A stretch of 6,813 nucleotides of DNA from an uncultured Devosia sp. (lineage in GTDB: Bacteria > Pseudomonadota > Alphaproteobacteria > Rhizobiales > Devosiaceae): positions 1 to 6,813 of the forward strand of contig CAMLKN010000120.1 of assembly GCA_946480655.1 (NCBI GenBank), written 5' to 3'. The position numbers and the translations under genes were made by a program. A model generated the notes under the pieces. The model was not told the DNA's origin, ran no database searches, and worked only from the letters and a program-made list of their open reading frames with translations. Below, in pieces: positions 1 through 6,523 of the stretch. Numbering within the stretch: position 1 is the first letter of the stretch; the number at the start of each line of letters is the position of its first letter.

Positions 1-7
1 TCTCTGG

Positions 8-1030
8 TCAGGGATGGCTCGGCAGCGAGCCGCGGGCAATGACCGGCATGGCTATGAGGTCGGAATGTGCCGCACGGGAAGGGCCGAGAAGCAACTCCAC
101 GGCACGGCGTCCCATCTGCTCGTGAGGCAGCCCGATCGTGGTGAGGCCCGGGCGCAGATAGGAGGCGATCTCGTCATTGTCGAAGGAGACAATGGCCACC
201 TCGTCCGGCACCTTGCGGCCAGCCTCGGCAAGGGCCTGATAGGCGCCGAATGCCAGTCGGTCATTGAGGCACAAGAGGGCGCGGGGCGTGTGCAGCTTCA
301 GCAGCTTCCTCGTGAGGTCATAACCGTAGTTCGGTTCCCAGTTCCAGCAGCTGAGTTCCGCCAGGAATTCCAGACCAGCGTCGCTCATTGCCTCACGGAT
401 ACCCTGGAAGCGGCGGGAGATGGTCTCGGAGCGGAACAGGCCCTCTTCCTGTTTGGCATTGTGGCCCAGAAGAACAATGCCCTCCCGAATGCCGCTCTTG
501 ACGAGCAGGTCGACGGCGGAGCGGCCGCCGCGATATTCGTCAGGCAGCACGGAGACGGGGAAGCGGGCGCTGGTGCCGTTCAGCATGACGACCGGGATAT
601 TGATGGCAAGATCGGGCACGAAGACTTCGCGGGCCCGCATGGCAGCGAATATCAGGCCGTCAACCTGCCGGTCGAGCGCGGCCTCGACCGCCTGGATTTC
701 CCGGGCCGGTTCGCCACCGGTTTCCAGCAACAGCATGACATGCTTGGCTTCCTCAGCGGCGGCAAGGGCGCCCCGGATCAGGCCGCTGGCAAAGCGGGTG
801 GTGGCGACATAGTCGGAAATGAAGGCAATTGAGCGCGACTTGTCCGTGCGAAGGGCGCGCGCGGCCACGTTGGGCCGGTACCCGAGGCTGGCAGCGGCGT
901 CATGGACCTTCTTATGCGCCTCAGGCGACAGGCGCGTATCGGGCCTGCCCGTCAGAATCATCGAGGCCGCCGTGGTCGACAGACCGGCCAGACGCGCCAC
1001 ATCGGCCAGTGTTACACGCTTCTTTGCCAA
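8..1030 (-). CDS. LacI-family transcriptional regulator (repressor)
   Basis: A DNA-binding sugar-responsive regulator of 340 residues, the usual LacI/GalR length. With the TTG at 1030-1028 as start, the N-terminus reads LAKKRVTLADVARLAG (first residue Met in vivo), a classic LacI helix-turn-helix (about residues 6-28). The hinge helix follows, with PNVAARALRT at 53-62. The rest is a periplasmic-binding-protein-like effector and dimer domain, including the FISD strand after the hinge, VDGLIFAA, and the C-terminal VAIVSFDNDEIASYLRPGLTTI block typical of the family. An in-frame ATG at 1117 would add 29 residues, but these look non-homologous (rich in Arg/Gly) and that ATG lies upstream of the likely promoter -10; the TTG start gives the family's normal N-terminus. 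Upstream of the TTG are a G-rich GGGGGGA about 10 nt away and a closer AGG, so the ribosome site is only moderate. By alignment with E. coli LacI, the recognition-helix residues Y17, Q18 and R22 are replaced by Thr, Thr and Met. The gene is divergent from the enzyme genes. It likely represses itself, those genes and the importer through the GCTAAA...TTTAGC sites. The effector is unknown. Confidence 0.93.
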   Translation of the reverse strand: MAKKRVTLADVARLAGLSTTAASMILTGRPDTRLSPEAHKKVHDAAASLGYRPNVAARALRTDKSRSIAFISDYVATTRFASGLIRGALAAAEEAKHVMLLLETGGEPAREIQAVEAALDRQVDGLIFAAMRAREVFVPDLAINIPVVMLNGTSARFPVSVLPDEYRGGRSAVDLLVKSGIREGIVLLGHNAKQEEGLFRSETISRRFQGIREAMSDAGLEFLAELSCWNWEPNYGYDLTRKLLKLHTPRALLCLNDRLAFGAYQALAEAGRKVPDEVAIVSFDNDEIASYLRPGLTTIGLPHEQMGRRAVELLLGPSRAAHSDLIAMPVIARGSLPSHP

Positions 1031-1091
1031 TGACCTGCAGTCCCCCCGGCCGCCTTGCCGCTTTCGGATTGGATAGCCATGCGCCCCCCGC

Positions 1092-1120
1092 TTGACAAGT
1101 TGATCGGAGCATAGCATGTG
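1092..1120 (+). promoter_or_regulatory. Weak candidate promoter for the hydrolase operon
   Basis: A perfect TTGACA (1092-1097) points toward the glycoside hydrolase gene. At 17-bp spacing the -10 would be CATGTG (1115-1120), a poor match. TAGCAT (1112-1117) is a better hexamer but only 14 bp away. In either case the operator at 1119-1136 would cover the -10 edge or the start site, so repressor binding would block transcription. The -35 is convincing; the -10 is not settled. Confidence 0.35.
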
Positions 1121-1137
1121 CTAAATGGTTTTAGCAA
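1108..1137 (-). promoter_or_regulatory. Candidate promoter for the LacI-family gene
   Basis: Reading the minus strand, TTGCTA (1137-1132, four of six matches to TTGACA) is followed after 18 bp by TATGCT (1113-1108, four of six matches to TATAAT). The start site would fall near 1101, giving a leader of about 70 nt before the TTG start at 1030. The palindromic operator at 1119-1136 lies in the spacer and overlaps the -35, which fits autorepression. The assignment is by consensus only. Confidence 0.4.
1119..1136. promoter_or_regulatory. LacI-family operator, site 1 (palindrome TGCTAAA-N4-TTTAGCA)
   Basis: A perfect inverted repeat with 7-bp arms and a 4-bp centre, TGCTAAATGGTTTTAGCA. Its 16-bp core, read on the minus strand, matches the core of the second site at 3349-3364 at 15 of 16 positions. 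On the plus strand the 22-bp stretches 1115-1136 and 3344-3365 match at 18 positions. Size, symmetry and placement between a divergent LacI-family gene and its presumed target are typical of LacI operators. The centre is GG/CC rather than the CpG common in the family. It is the most likely binding site of the adjacent regulator, controlling both directions. Confidence 0.75.
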
Positions 1138-1173
1138 AGCCGTTCCTGAGAGCGGTAGCGAACAGACCTCGGA

Positions 1174-1179
1174 AAGGGG
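1174..1179 (+). promoter_or_regulatory. Ribosome binding site supporting a GTG start at 1188
   Basis: AAGGGG lies 8 nt before GTG 1188 and supports that codon as the start of the glycoside hydrolase. A second purine run, GAGGA (1183-1187), directly abuts the GTG and is too close to serve it. No ATG occurs in this frame between the ribosome site and the first conserved motif. Confidence 0.6.
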
Positions 1180-1187
1180 CTTGAGGA

Positions 1188-2144
1188 GTGGCATTCCATC
1201 TGCTCGATCATTGGGTGTGGGATTTCTGGCTCGCCGACGACGGCGCGATTTTTCATCTTTACTATCTCCATGCACCCAAATCGCTGGGCAATCCCGATCT
1301 GCGGCACCGCAATGCGCGCATCGGCCACGCGACCTCGACCGACCTTGTCAACTGGACCGACCATGGCCGGATTTTCGAGGCTGGCGCGCCGGGGAGCTTT
1401 GATAGCAGTGCGACCTGGACTGGTAGCGTGGTGCGCGGGCCTGACCAGCTCTGGCGCATGTTCTACACCGGCTCTTGCTTTCTCTCAGCCGACAGCAATG
1501 CCAATATCGAAGTGGTGGGGCTGGCGACCTCGGGCGATCTCTACAATTGGGACAAGCAGCCCGGCCCGGTCTGCGCGGCGGACGGCCGGTACTATGAAAC
1601 GCTGGGAACCTCGAACTGGCCGGAGGAAGCCTGGCGCGACCCCTGGGTCTTCTGGCAGCAGGCCGACCAGCGCTGGCATATGTTCATCACGGCACGGGGC
1701 AAGGATGGCGCGGAGCCTGATCGCGGGGTGATGGGGCACGCGGTTTCCACCGACCTCTCGACTTGGGACGTGCAGCCGCCTCTCAGTGCGACAGGGTCAG
1801 GTTTTGCACATTTGGAAGTGTTTCAACTGATCAGGATCGGCGGTCGGAACCACTTGGTCTTCTGCTGCGATAGCGCCAAGCTTTGCGGTCCGCGAGCGGG
1901 AGGTATAGGCGGCGTCTGGAGCCTGCCCGTCGGCGATATGCCTGGCCGAGTGGATTTCGGCGCGGCGCGATTGCTTGTCGACGAGCGGCTCTATGCCGGC
2001 CGGGTCGCTGTGGACAGGCAAGGCGCACCCCACTTGCTGGCATTCCACAATACCAACCGCGACGGCAGTTTCGTGGGTGGAATATGTGACCCCATGCCGA
2101 TCGGCGTTGACGAAGACGGTTATCTCGAGGTGGCGGCTCCATGA
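1188..2144 (+). CDS. GH32-like (clan GH-J) glycoside hydrolase, five-bladed propeller only
   Basis: A predicted cytoplasmic glycosidase of 318 residues with no signal peptide. The motifs fit the clan GH-J beta-propeller (GH32/GH68). WVWDFW carries the candidate nucleophile Asp12, in place of the classic GH32 WMNDPNG. FHLYY is at 22-26. WTGS at 77-80 corresponds to GH32 WSGS. WRDPWVF carries the RDP triad at 150-152. HLEVFQ has the candidate acid/base Glu210. Blade-type repeats STDLVNW (50-56) and STDLSTW (187-193) also show. Canonical GH32 invertases and levanases are about 480-500 residues with a C-terminal beta-sandwich, which is absent here. The start is GTG with AAGGGG 8 nt upstream. The stop overlaps the next ATG as ATGA, so the two are co-translated. 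Next to an ABC sugar importer, the likely job is intracellular cleavage of an imported oligosaccharide. A beta-fructoside such as sucrose or a short fructan is the family-based guess. A GH43-like activity cannot be excluded. A small Cys cluster (226, 227, 233) is visible, of unknown meaning. Confidence 0.82.
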   Translation: MAFHLLDHWVWDFWLADDGAIFHLYYLHAPKSLGNPDLRHRNARIGHATSTDLVNWTDHGRIFEAGAPGSFDSSATWTGSVVRGPDQLWRMFYTGSCFLSADSNANIEVVGLATSGDLYNWDKQPGPVCAADGRYYETLGTSNWPEEAWRDPWVFWQQADQRWHMFITARGKDGAEPDRGVMGHAVSTDLSTWDVQPPLSATGSGFAHLEVFQLIRIGGRNHLVFCCDSAKLCGPRAGGIGGVWSLPVGDMPGRVDFGAARLLVDERLYAGRVAVDRQGAPHLLAFHNTNRDGSFVGGICDPMPIGVDEDGYLEVAAP

Positions 2145-3298
2145 GCATTCAGATGCACGGATCATGCGCAGCAGGTTTTGAAGCGGTGGCCGACGCCTTC
2201 GCCATGTCCTTTGCCGGGCGGCCTACCATGGGCGCTGCGCTGCATGTCAGGATTGGTGGGCAGAGCGTCATTGATCTCTGGGGCGGCATTGCCGATGAAC
2301 GGGACGGCCGGGCCTGGGAGCAAGACACGCCTTCGGTGGTTTTTTCCTGCACCAAGGGTCTGATGTCGATCCTCGTTGCCCATCTGGTGGAGCAAGGCCG
2401 TCTCGACTATGCAGCGCCGGTGGCGCGGTACTGGCCCGAATTTGCCGCCGCCGGAAAGGCAGGCATCACCGTCGGCCAGGCAATGGCGCATCAGGCGGGG
2501 TTGTCCGCGCCGCGCCAGACGCTGACTGAAGATGACATCGTCAATTGGGATCGGGTGGTCTCGGTGCTGGCGGCGCAGGAGCCGCTCTGGCCCATCGGCT
2601 CGGGCTATGCCTACCACGCCTTGACCCATGGATGGATCGCCGGCGAACTGGTGCGCCGGGTGACGGGTATGTCCCCGGGTGCCTATTTCGCAGACCTTGT
2701 CTCGGGGCCGCTGGCTGTGGACGCCTGGATCGGGCTGCCTGATGCACTAGCGGACCGTCCTGCGCATTTGCAGGTCAGCGCCCCTCTGTCGGCGCTGTGG
2801 GCAGAAGAGGCCAAGAAGCCGGCGCCGAACTGGCCATACAAGGCCATGACACTGGGGGACGCCCTGCCAGCCGATCTGGTCACCGACAATGGCGGCTTCA
2901 ACCGTCAGCGCATTCGCGCCGCGGAAATTCCGGGTGCCGGCGGAATCGCGACCGCCAAGGCGCTGGCCACCATCTGGTCGGCCACCGTGGCACAGACACA
3001 GGGCATTCGCTTGCTGGGTGATGCTGTCATCGCCGAAGCGACCGGGACGCAGAGCCAGGGCATGCCCGTGTTCGGTGGCGAACCGCCTTTTTCCCGTTGG
3101 GGCTATGGCTTTCAGCTTGATTCCGAAGCGCGGCGCTATCTGGGCGAGGGCTGCTTCGGGCATGACGGTGCAGGGGGGCAGGTCGGCTTCGCCGACCCCT
3201 CGCGCCAGATCGGTTTCGGCTTTGTCACCAACTGGATGATGGGGCCGGAAGACCAGCGCGCAACCGGGATCATCTCGGCCCTGCGCAAGGTCGTCTAG
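2141..3298 (+). CDS. Serine hydrolase, beta-lactamase (class C)/family VIII esterase fold
   Basis: A 385-residue member of the serine beta-lactamase-like superfamily, which includes class C beta-lactamases, DD-peptidases and family VIII carboxylesterases such as EstB. The catalytic SxxK is S69-C-T-K72 in VVFSCTKG. The second motif is the Tyr of YHALTHGW (Y158), where family VIII esterases have a Y-x-x type motif. The third, KTG-equivalent motif is HDGAGGQ (from H341). PGAGGIATAKALA at 264-276 is also typical. There is no signal peptide, so it is likely cytoplasmic and probably not a secreted antibiotic-resistance enzyme; esterase or deacylase activity is more likely. Its ATG is embedded in the stop of the upstream glycosidase (ATGA, 4-nt overlap), implying coupled translation and a shared pathway. 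It ends 110 bp before the importer operon. The substrate is unknown; removal of an acyl group from the imported sugar is a hypothesis only. Confidence 0.88.
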   Translation: MSIQMHGSCAAGFEAVADAFAMSFAGRPTMGAALHVRIGGQSVIDLWGGIADERDGRAWEQDTPSVVFSCTKGLMSILVAHLVEQGRLDYAAPVARYWPEFAAAGKAGITVGQAMAHQAGLSAPRQTLTEDDIVNWDRVVSVLAAQEPLWPIGSGYAYHALTHGWIAGELVRRVTGMSPGAYFADLVSGPLAVDAWIGLPDALADRPAHLQVSAPLSALWAEEAKKPAPNWPYKAMTLGDALPADLVTDNGGFNRQRIRAAEIPGAGGIATAKALATIWSATVAQTQGIRLLGDAVIAEATGTQSQGMPVFGGEPPFSRWGYGFQLDSEARRYLGEGCFGHDGAGGQVGFADPSRQIGFGFVTNWMMGPEDQRATGIISALRKVV

Positions 3299-3325
3299 TC
3301 GCCGCGCCAGGCACGGGGCGGCATA

Positions 3326-3354
3326 TTGACACCGCTCCGCGCTCATGCGCTAAA
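3326..3354 (+). promoter_or_regulatory. Candidate promoter of the ABC importer operon
   Basis: A perfect TTGACA (3326-3331) is followed at 17-bp spacing by GCTAAA (3349-3354), which shares three of six positions with TATAAT. The hexamer forms the left arm of the second operator, so repressor would sit directly on the -10. The start site would be near 3361, with a leader of about 48 nt. The operon therefore seems to have its own regulated promoter, though read-through from the enzyme genes is possible because no clear terminator precedes it. Confidence 0.45.
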
Positions 3355-3364
3355 TCCATTTAGC
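3349..3364. promoter_or_regulatory. LacI-family operator, site 2 (GCTAAAT-CC-ATTTAGC)
   Basis: A perfect palindrome with 7-bp arms and a 2-bp centre, GCTAAATCCATTTAGC, 45-60 bp before the start of the binding-protein gene. It differs at one of 16 bases from the minus-strand reading of the core of site 1 (1120-1135), and the similarity runs a few bases further left (CATG before both cores). It overlaps the likely -10. This links the importer operon to the LacI-family regulator at the start of the window. Confidence 0.75.
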
Positions 3365-3395
3365 AGACGGAAACATCCACTGCAGACTTTACCCT

Positions 3396-3404
3396 GGAGG
3401 AGGT
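3396..3404 (+). promoter_or_regulatory. Strong Shine-Dalgarno for the binding-protein gene
   Basis: GGAGGAGGT contains two overlapping near-consensus ribosome sites. The first GGAGG ends 8 nt before the GTG start at 3409, and the second AGGAGGT ends 4 nt before it. It is the best ribosome site in the window, fitting high expression of a periplasmic binding protein. Confidence 0.75.
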
Positions 3405-3408
3405 AGTC

Positions 3409-4713
3409 GTGAGAAATTCATCCCGCCACGCACTTCGCATTGCCGCCCTGAGCCTGTCCACCAGCGCCCTGATGGGGGCCGCCCTGGCTGCGCCGAGCTG
3501 CGGCACCGACCCGGTCGTGCTCAATTCCTACTTTGAAACAGGCTTCCCCCTGCCGACACGGCTGGCGGAGGAGTTCACCAAGCAGTTTCCCAATGTCACT
3601 TTCGACATCAAGGAAGACCAGTTCGCCAACATGATGGAGAACTCGCCGCGCATCCTGTCGGAAGACAATGCGCCCGATCTCATTCGCCTGCCATCGCTCA
3701 CCGATCTCGTCGCCAATAACCTGCTGCTTAACCTCGACGGCTATTTCACCGAATTCGGTTGGGACAAGTTCCCCGCCGGCCAGCTGGTGCAACTGCGCGT
3801 GGAAGAGGGCGGTCGCCCGCGCGGCACCGGCTCGCTCTATGCTCTGGGTCTCAATTACTCGATGACCGGCGTGTTCTACAACAAGGAGCTGGCCGCCCAG
3901 CTGGGCATGACCGAGCCGCCAAAGACGCTGGCCGAGCTCGATGCGCTGATGGCCAAGGCAAAGGAAGCCGGTATCCAGCCGATCATGCAGTGGAACAAGG
4001 GCACGGCGGGTCTTGCCTTTCCGCTGCAGAACCTGATGGGCGCCTATGGCGCGCCCGAGCCGATCAATGACTGGATCTTCCAGAAGGAAGGCGCGACCAT
4101 CAACACGCCCGAGAACCTGGAGGCAGCCCAGCATCTGGATGGATGGATCAAGGCGGGCTACTTCCCGTCAGACGCCAATGCCATCGAATATTTCCAGATG
4201 ATGAGCCGGTTCATGGGCGGCGAGGGCCTGTTCATGTTCAATGGCGACTGGGAGTCGGGCAATCTCGACGCCAATGCGCCGGGCAAGTTCGGCTTCTTCA
4301 TCATGCCGACCGAAGAGGAGGGCGGCCGCCACGCCACCATGTCTGCACCGCTGACCTTCGGCATAGCCGCAAAGGCGGCCAATCCCGATTGCGCTGCCTT
4401 CTTCCTCGATTGGGTTGCAACCAATGAGGAGGCCCGCAAGATCAACGTCGCTGTCGGTGGTTCCAATCCTGGTGGTCCGACCGATCTGCCCATGCCGGCA
4501 GTCGAACCCGGCTCGGTGACCGAGGCTTCGCTGGCAGCCGGCCAGACCCTGGCCGAGGACAATGGCGCAATGGACTTCATCGCCAATGCCACCGGCGCCA
4601 TCTTTGCCGCGGGCTGGACGCCCGAACTGCAGAAGATGGTTGGCGGACAGCAGACGCCCGAGGGGCTGCTGGAAACCGTGCAGGAAGAGTACGAGACCCA
4701 GCTTTCGCGCTAG
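3409..4713 (+). CDS. ABC sugar transporter, periplasmic substrate-binding protein
   Basis: A 434-residue family 1 extracellular solute-binding protein (MalE/UgpB-like), the capture component of a carbohydrate ABC importer. It starts at GTG 3409 behind a very strong ribosome site. The N-terminus is a Sec signal peptide: basic MRNSSRHALR, a hydrophobic core, then an ALA-A cleavage site near residue 27/28. There is no lipobox, so the protein should be soluble in the periplasm. Typical family features are SMTGVFYNKE (151-160), the run NTPENLEAAQHLDGWIKAGYF (232-252) and GLFMFNGDWESG (273-284), whose aromatic residues probably take part in sugar stacking. The mature protein has only two cysteines (31 and 328), which could form a disulfide. 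It is the first gene of the importer operon, with the operator and promoter just upstream and the permease 39 nt downstream. The substrate cannot be read from the sequence; the neighbouring GH32-like enzyme suggests an oligosaccharide. Confidence 0.95.
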   Translation: MRNSSRHALRIAALSLSTSALMGAALAAPSCGTDPVVLNSYFETGFPLPTRLAEEFTKQFPNVTFDIKEDQFANMMENSPRILSEDNAPDLIRLPSLTDLVANNLLLNLDGYFTEFGWDKFPAGQLVQLRVEEGGRPRGTGSLYALGLNYSMTGVFYNKELAAQLGMTEPPKTLAELDALMAKAKEAGIQPIMQWNKGTAGLAFPLQNLMGAYGAPEPINDWIFQKEGATINTPENLEAAQHLDGWIKAGYFPSDANAIEYFQMMSRFMGGEGLFMFNGDWESGNLDANAPGKFGFFIMPTEEEGGRHATMSAPLTFGIAAKAANPDCAAFFLDWVATNEEARKINVAVGGSNPGGPTDLPMPAVEPGSVTEASLAAGQTLAEDNGAMDFIANATGAIFAAGWTPELQKMVGGQQTPEGLLETVQEEYETQLSR

Positions 4714-4752
4714 AGTATCGCCTGAAACTGCCCTGAGCGGCCGGAATCGAAC

Positions 4753-5688
4753 ATGACTGACAAGACGACGTCCATTCCGGACGCTCTGCCCGCATCAAAG
4801 CGGCTCCCGCCTTCGCGCGGGAGCCGCAAGACCAGAACCGCCGCCTGGCTGTTCGTGGCGCCCGCCTTTGTCGCCTATGCCGCCTTCGTGCTGGTGCCGC
4901 TGGTCATGAGCTTCTATTACTCCTTCCTGCGCTGGGACGGGATCGGCGAGGCCACCTTCCACGGCCTTGGCAACTACATCACCGTGCTCACCGACCGCGA
5001 TCTGCTGCAGATCATCGGCAACGCGTTCCAGCTGGTTCTCTATTTCACGCTGATCCCGGTGGGTCTCGGGCTGGCAGTGGCTTCGGCCATTCGCAGCCAC
5101 ATGGCGGGCCGTTTCGGCACCGTTACCCGCACAGTGCTGTTCCTGCCCCAGGTCATCCCGCTGGTGGCGGCGGGCATAGCCTGGAGCTGGATGTTTGCGT
5201 CCACAGGCCTGGTCAACCAGACGCTCAAGGCGATCGGGCTTTCCAGCTGGGCGCGAGGATGGCTGGGTGATTTCGTCTGGGCGCTGCCGGCGGTGGGCAT
5301 TATCGGTGCCTGGGTGCTGCTGGGGTTGTGTACCATGCTGCTGGTCACCGGCATCACCAAGATCGACCCCAGCCTCTACGAGGCCGCACGGCTCGACGGA
5401 GCGCGGCCGTGGCACGAGTTCCGCTACATCACCCTGCCGGGCCTGCGCCAGGAAATCGGCGTGTGCATCACGGTAACGGTGATCGCAGCCCTGGCCAGTT
5501 TCGACATTGTCTATATCTCGACCCAGGGCGGGCCGGGGATCACCACCACTGTGCCGGGGCTCGAAATCTATCGCCTGGCCTTTGCCCATCGGCAGGTTGG
5601 GCTCGCTTCGGCGCTGGCCATCGTGCTCATGGTGCTGGTGCTGGTTTCGATCGCGCCTGTGCAGTGGTTCACGCGGGACAAGAAATGA
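4753..5688 (+). CDS. ABC sugar transporter permease, MalF/UgpA type
   Basis: A 311-residue inner-membrane permease of the carbohydrate uptake (CUT1) class. About six hydrophobic segments are visible: roughly residues 31-56, 88-112, 127-149, 176-198, 233-255 and 282-303. The EAA loop that docks the ATPase is [22 protein letters not shown] (209-230), with E210, A211, A212 and the conserved G216. The cytoplasmic N-terminal tail (about 30 residues, basic) precedes the first segment, normal for a MalF-type subunit lacking the extra MalF domain. ATG 4753 is 39 nt after the binding-protein stop. Its ribosome site is weak (a GGA 7 nt upstream), but no later start codon fits before the first membrane helix. 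Codons 16-25 are contained in a strong hairpin (4800-4827). The stop overlaps the next start as ATGA. Confidence 0.95.
   Translation: MTDKTTSIPDALPASKRLPPSRGSRKTRTAAWLFVAPAFVAYAAFVLVPLVMSFYYSFLRWDGIGEATFHGLGNYITVLTDRDLLQIIGNAFQLVLYFTLIPVGLGLAVASAIRSHMAGRFGTVTRTVLFLPQVIPLVAAGIAWSWMFASTGLVNQTLKAIGLSSWARGWLGDFVWALPAVGIIGAWVLLGLCTMLLVTGITKIDPSLYEAARLDGARPWHEFRYITLPGLRQEIGVCITVTVIAALASFDIVYISTQGGPGITTTVPGLEIYRLAFAHRQVGLASALAIVLMVLVLVSIAPVQWFTRDKK
4800..4827 (+). repeat. Perfect 11-bp GC hairpin inside the 5' end of the permease gene
   Basis: GCGGCTCCCGC (4800-4810) and GCGGGAGCCGC (4817-4827) are exact inverse complements around the 6-nt loop CTTCGC. All but one of the 11 pairs are G-C. The hairpin begins 47 nt after the permease ATG and encodes part of the basic cytoplasmic tail. 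No T-tract follows, so it is not a standard Rho-independent terminator. It might stabilise the upstream binding-protein mRNA against 3' decay, slow ribosomes or polymerase, or be neutral. The structure is seen directly; the role is inferred. Confidence 0.8.
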
Positions 5689-6509
5689 CGACCACCGCAC
5701 CCAATACGCTGATCGCCCGCTCGCTGATCATCCTCCTGATGATCGTGACCCTTCTGCCATTCCTCAGCATGTTCTCGGCTGCCCTGGCGCCGCAGGGCAC
5801 CTATCCCAATGGCCTGCAATGGCCGGCGGACCCGCAATGGGGCAATTTTGTCCGGGCCTTCGAAGTGGCCAAGATGGATCAGCTGCTGATCTCAAGCGCG
5901 CTGATCGTGCTCGGCGTGGTGCCGGTCGCGGTGCTGATTGCCACCATGGCGGGCTATGGCCTGGCCAAGCTGACGACCAACAAATACAGGTGGCTGTACC
6001 TCGTCTTCGTCTTCGGGCTGACGCTCCCCTTCGAGGCGGTGATTACCCCGCTCTATTACGAGGTGCGGGCGCTGGGCCTTCTCAACACCCGCTTTGCGAT
6101 CATCCTGCCGCTGATCGGGCTCTATATGCCGTTCTCGGTCTACTGGATGCGGGCGCATTTCCTCAATGTGCCGCACGACCTGACCGAGGCGGCGCAACTG
6201 GACGGCGCCACCCGCTGGAAGGAATTCTGGTTTGTGCAGGTGCCCCTGGCGCGACCCGCCATCATGTCGCTGACAATCCTGCTGTTTCTGTGGACCTGGA
6301 ATCAGTTCCTGCTGCCCGTCGTCCTGGTGCAGGACCCGATGCAGCGCACCATGGCCGGTGCGCTGGGCGCCTTCCAGGGGCAATGGGGCACGGACATTCC
6401 GCTGCTCTGCGCCGGCTCGCTTCTCATCCTGGCGCCGACCGTGGCGCTGTTCCTCGTCTTCCAGCGCCAGTTTGTCGCCGCCCTGATGCAGGGCGCGGTA
6501 AAGGGCTAA
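5685..6509 (+). CDS. ABC sugar transporter permease, MalG/UgpE type
   Basis: A 274-residue inner-membrane permease, partner of the preceding MalF-type subunit. About six hydrophobic segments are visible, starting with residues 9-34. The EAA loop is [23 protein letters not shown] (167-189), with E168 and G174. Conserved CUT1 features include the [11 protein letters not shown] region (86-96), the [23 protein letters not shown] stretch (113-135) and the short [17 protein letters not shown]-terminus, normal for MalG-type subunits. The ATG at 5685 overlaps the TGA of the previous gene by 4 nt, implying coupled translation. The frame stays open far upstream of this start, but that part reads as shadow of the first permease. 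The ATPase gene follows after 14 nt. Confidence 0.95.
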   Translation: MTTTAPNTLIARSLIILLMIVTLLPFLSMFSAALAPQGTYPNGLQWPADPQWGNFVRAFEVAKMDQLLISSALIVLGVVPVAVLIATMAGYGLAKLTTNKYRWLYLVFVFGLTLPFEAVITPLYYEVRALGLLNTRFAIILPLIGLYMPFSVYWMRAHFLNVPHDLTEAAQLDGATRWKEFWFVQVPLARPAIMSLTILLFLWTWNQFLLPVVLVQDPMQRTMAGALGAFQGQWGTDIPLLCAGSLLILAPTVALFLVFQRQFVAALMQGAVKG

Positions 6510-6523
6510 CAGGAGTCCGTCTC

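Noticed and set aside
14..832. Long plus-strand open frame (272 codons) opposite the LacI-family gene
   Set aside because: It is antisense to a clearly conserved regulator, shows low-complexity Gly/Ala/Gln/Asp composition and no recognisable domain; a GC-rich shadow frame.
2141..3298. Annotation of the serine hydrolase as an antibiotic-resistance beta-lactamase
   Set aside because: No signal peptide, a family VIII esterase-like motif set, and a sugar-catabolic context; resistance cannot be supported from sequence.
3301..3322. Possible terminator between the serine hydrolase and importer operon (GCCGC...GCGGC)
   Set aside because: Only a 5-bp stem with a 12-nt loop and no T-tract after it; too weak to call, so read-through into the importer operon remains possible.
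5328..5684. A 119-codon upstream extension of the second permease frame
   Set aside because: It overlaps the EAA loop and C-terminal half of the first permease in another frame and reads as Arg/His/Gly-rich shadow; the ATG at 5685 with ATGA overlap gives the normal MalG-type N-terminus.
4795..5700. Minus-strand 301-codon open frame opposite the first permease
   Set aside because: Highly polar Gln/His/Arg/Asp composition typical of the antisense of a membrane protein gene; no domain seen.
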